7,396 bases of DNA from Gammaproteobacteria bacterium (GTDB lineage: Bacteria > Pseudomonadota > Gammaproteobacteria > Pseudomonadales > Azotimanducaceae). Location of the stretch: NCBI GenBank assembly GCA_018667205.1, contig JABIVN010000558.1, positions 1-7,396 on the forward strand, read 5' to 3'. The notes beneath the pieces are model-generated. The model saw nothing but the letters and a program-made list of their open reading frames with translations. It was not told where the DNA came from and searched no databases. Shown here piece after piece: positions 6,924 to 7,396 of this stretch; positions within the stretch are counted from its first letter, which is position 1, and each line of letters starts with the position of its first letter. The position numbers and the translations under genes were made by a program.

Positions 6924-6959
6924 GCTGGTGCTGGTGCTGGTGCTGGTGCTTGTGCTTGT
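6924..6959. repeat. Hexamer tandem repeat, six units, in the glpK-thiolase gap
   Basis: Four exact copies of GCTGGT (6924-6947) are followed by two copies of the variant GCTTGT (6948-6959). The array lies in the 200-base divergent gap, 105 bases upstream of the glpK start and 59 bases before the thiolase start. The ordered block of variant units suggests duplication after a single base change. Copy number may vary between strains. Confidence 0.93.
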
Positions 6960-6984
6960 GACCGAGATTCGATGTAGGCACAAT
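6956..6984 (+). promoter_or_regulatory. Possible promoter of the thiolase gene, overlapping the hexamer repeat
   Basis: TTGTGA (6956-6961, 4 of 6 bases of the -35 consensus) and CACAAT (6979-6984, 4 of 6 of the -10 consensus) are separated by 17 bases. The predicted RNA start would be near 6991, giving a leader of about 28 bases. The -35 box begins inside the last repeat unit. Both boxes are weak, so this is tentative. Confidence 0.35.
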
Positions 6985-7018
6985 AGCTCTCTTTTTAATC
7001 TTCCGAATGGAGAACCAT

Positions 7019-7396
7019 ATGCGCGACGTCGTCGTTGTAGATAGTGTAAGAACAGGACTGGCTAAATCATTCAGGGGGACTTTCAACCTGACAAGACCAG
7101 ATGACATGGTAGCGCACTGCATTAATGCTTTGCTTGAGCGCAACCCAACGCTGGACCCAAGTGAAGTCGAAGACGTTATCGTTGGTGCAGCAAGCCAGAC
7201 AGGTGAGCAGGGCGGAAACATCGCGCGACTCGCCGTTATTCTTTCACAACTGCCGGTTACCACGGCAGGATCCACGATTAGTCGGGCATGTTCATCCGGC
7301 CTGAACTCCATTGCATTCGCGGCTAACCAGATCGCCAGTGGTTGTTCAGAAGTCATGATCGCCGGTGGTGTTGAGTCTATTTCATCCAATCAAAGA
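7019..7396 (+). CDS. Thiolase (acetyl-CoA C-acyltransferase family), N-terminal 126 residues
   Basis: Thiolases cleave 3-ketoacyl-CoA with CoA in fatty-acid oxidation, or condense two acetyl-CoA to acetoacetyl-CoA. The fragment shows the N-terminal VVVVDSVRTGLAKSFRG segment, the VEDVIVGAASQTGEQGGNIAR region, and the nucleophilic cysteine C91 in ISRACSSGLNSI, followed by ANQIASG and VMIAGGVESIS, all typical of the family. The GHAF, NEAF and second-cysteine (CxG) motifs lie beyond the window. A GGAG ribosome-binding site (7009-7012) sits 6 bases before the ATG. The sequence resembles degradative thiolases of the FadA group in general form, but I cannot separate a beta-oxidation from a biosynthetic role on half the protein with no visible partner such as fadB, so no symbol is given. 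The frame is intact to the window edge. Confidence 0.93.
   Translation, partial: MRDVVVVDSVRTGLAKSFRGTFNLTRPDDMVAHCINALLERNPTLDPSEVEDVIVGAASQTGEQGGNIARLAVILSQLPVTTAGSTISRACSSGLNSIAFAANQIASGCSEVMIAGGVESISSNQR

Noticed and set aside
6924..6959. Repeat arrays here and at 5296-5350 considered as CRISPR
   Set aside because: The units are 6-10 bases long and contiguous, with no spacers and no cas genes nearby.
6880..7389. Minus-strand open frame of 169 codons containing a His-Gln/His-Lys run that looks like a metal-binding peptide
   Set aside because: Most of it lies antisense to a well-supported thiolase, and the His-rich part is just the translated hexamer repeat. It has no family resemblance.

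Overview
The window looks like chromosomal core sequence from a gammaproteobacterium, probably an aquatic, Pseudomonas- or Marinobacter-like lineage. This rests on the close match of PyrC, RNase T, the CGFS glutaredoxin and ArgD to gammaproteobacterial versions as I remember them, and on the pyrC-rnt-(iron/peroxide gene)-grxD order, which resembles Pseudomonas. Base composition is moderate, with no obvious sign of recent transfer. I cannot assign a genus. There is no rRNA, tRNA, CRISPR array, insertion sequence or phage gene.

Layout. Positions 1-567 hold the 3' half of pyrC, overlapped by 4 bases by rnt (564-1199, TTG start). A strong hairpin at 1223-1249 can end transcription from both sides. 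On the minus strand follow a short rubrerythrin-type ferritin-like gene (1294-1713) and grxD (1788-2114). After a 199-base divergent gap comes argD on the plus strand (2314-3480). argD converges on a minus-strand pair made of a membrane diguanylate cyclase (4010-5206) and a stand-alone PilZ protein (3621-3962). Upstream of that pair, also on the minus strand, is glpK (5304-6818). A 200-base divergent gap carrying a six-unit hexamer repeat separates glpK from a thiolase gene (7019 to beyond the window end).

Function. The genes fall into pyrimidine synthesis (PyrC), RNA maturation (RNase T), iron/peroxide and Fe-S handling (rubrerythrin-like, GrxD), arginine/lysine synthesis (ArgD), a local cyclic-di-GMP module (GGDEF enzyme plus PilZ receptor), glycerol entry (GlpK) and acyl-CoA metabolism (thiolase). 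I see no wholly new multi-gene system. The parts most worth a second look are the GGDEF/PilZ pair with its unassigned six-helix membrane sensor; a GlpK lacking the three known regulatory sites and ending in a repeat-encoded tail; the hexamer repeat whose last unit overlaps a possible thiolase promoter; and the argD leader, with a 22-base-phased direct repeat and a ribosome-binding site that may be in a hairpin.
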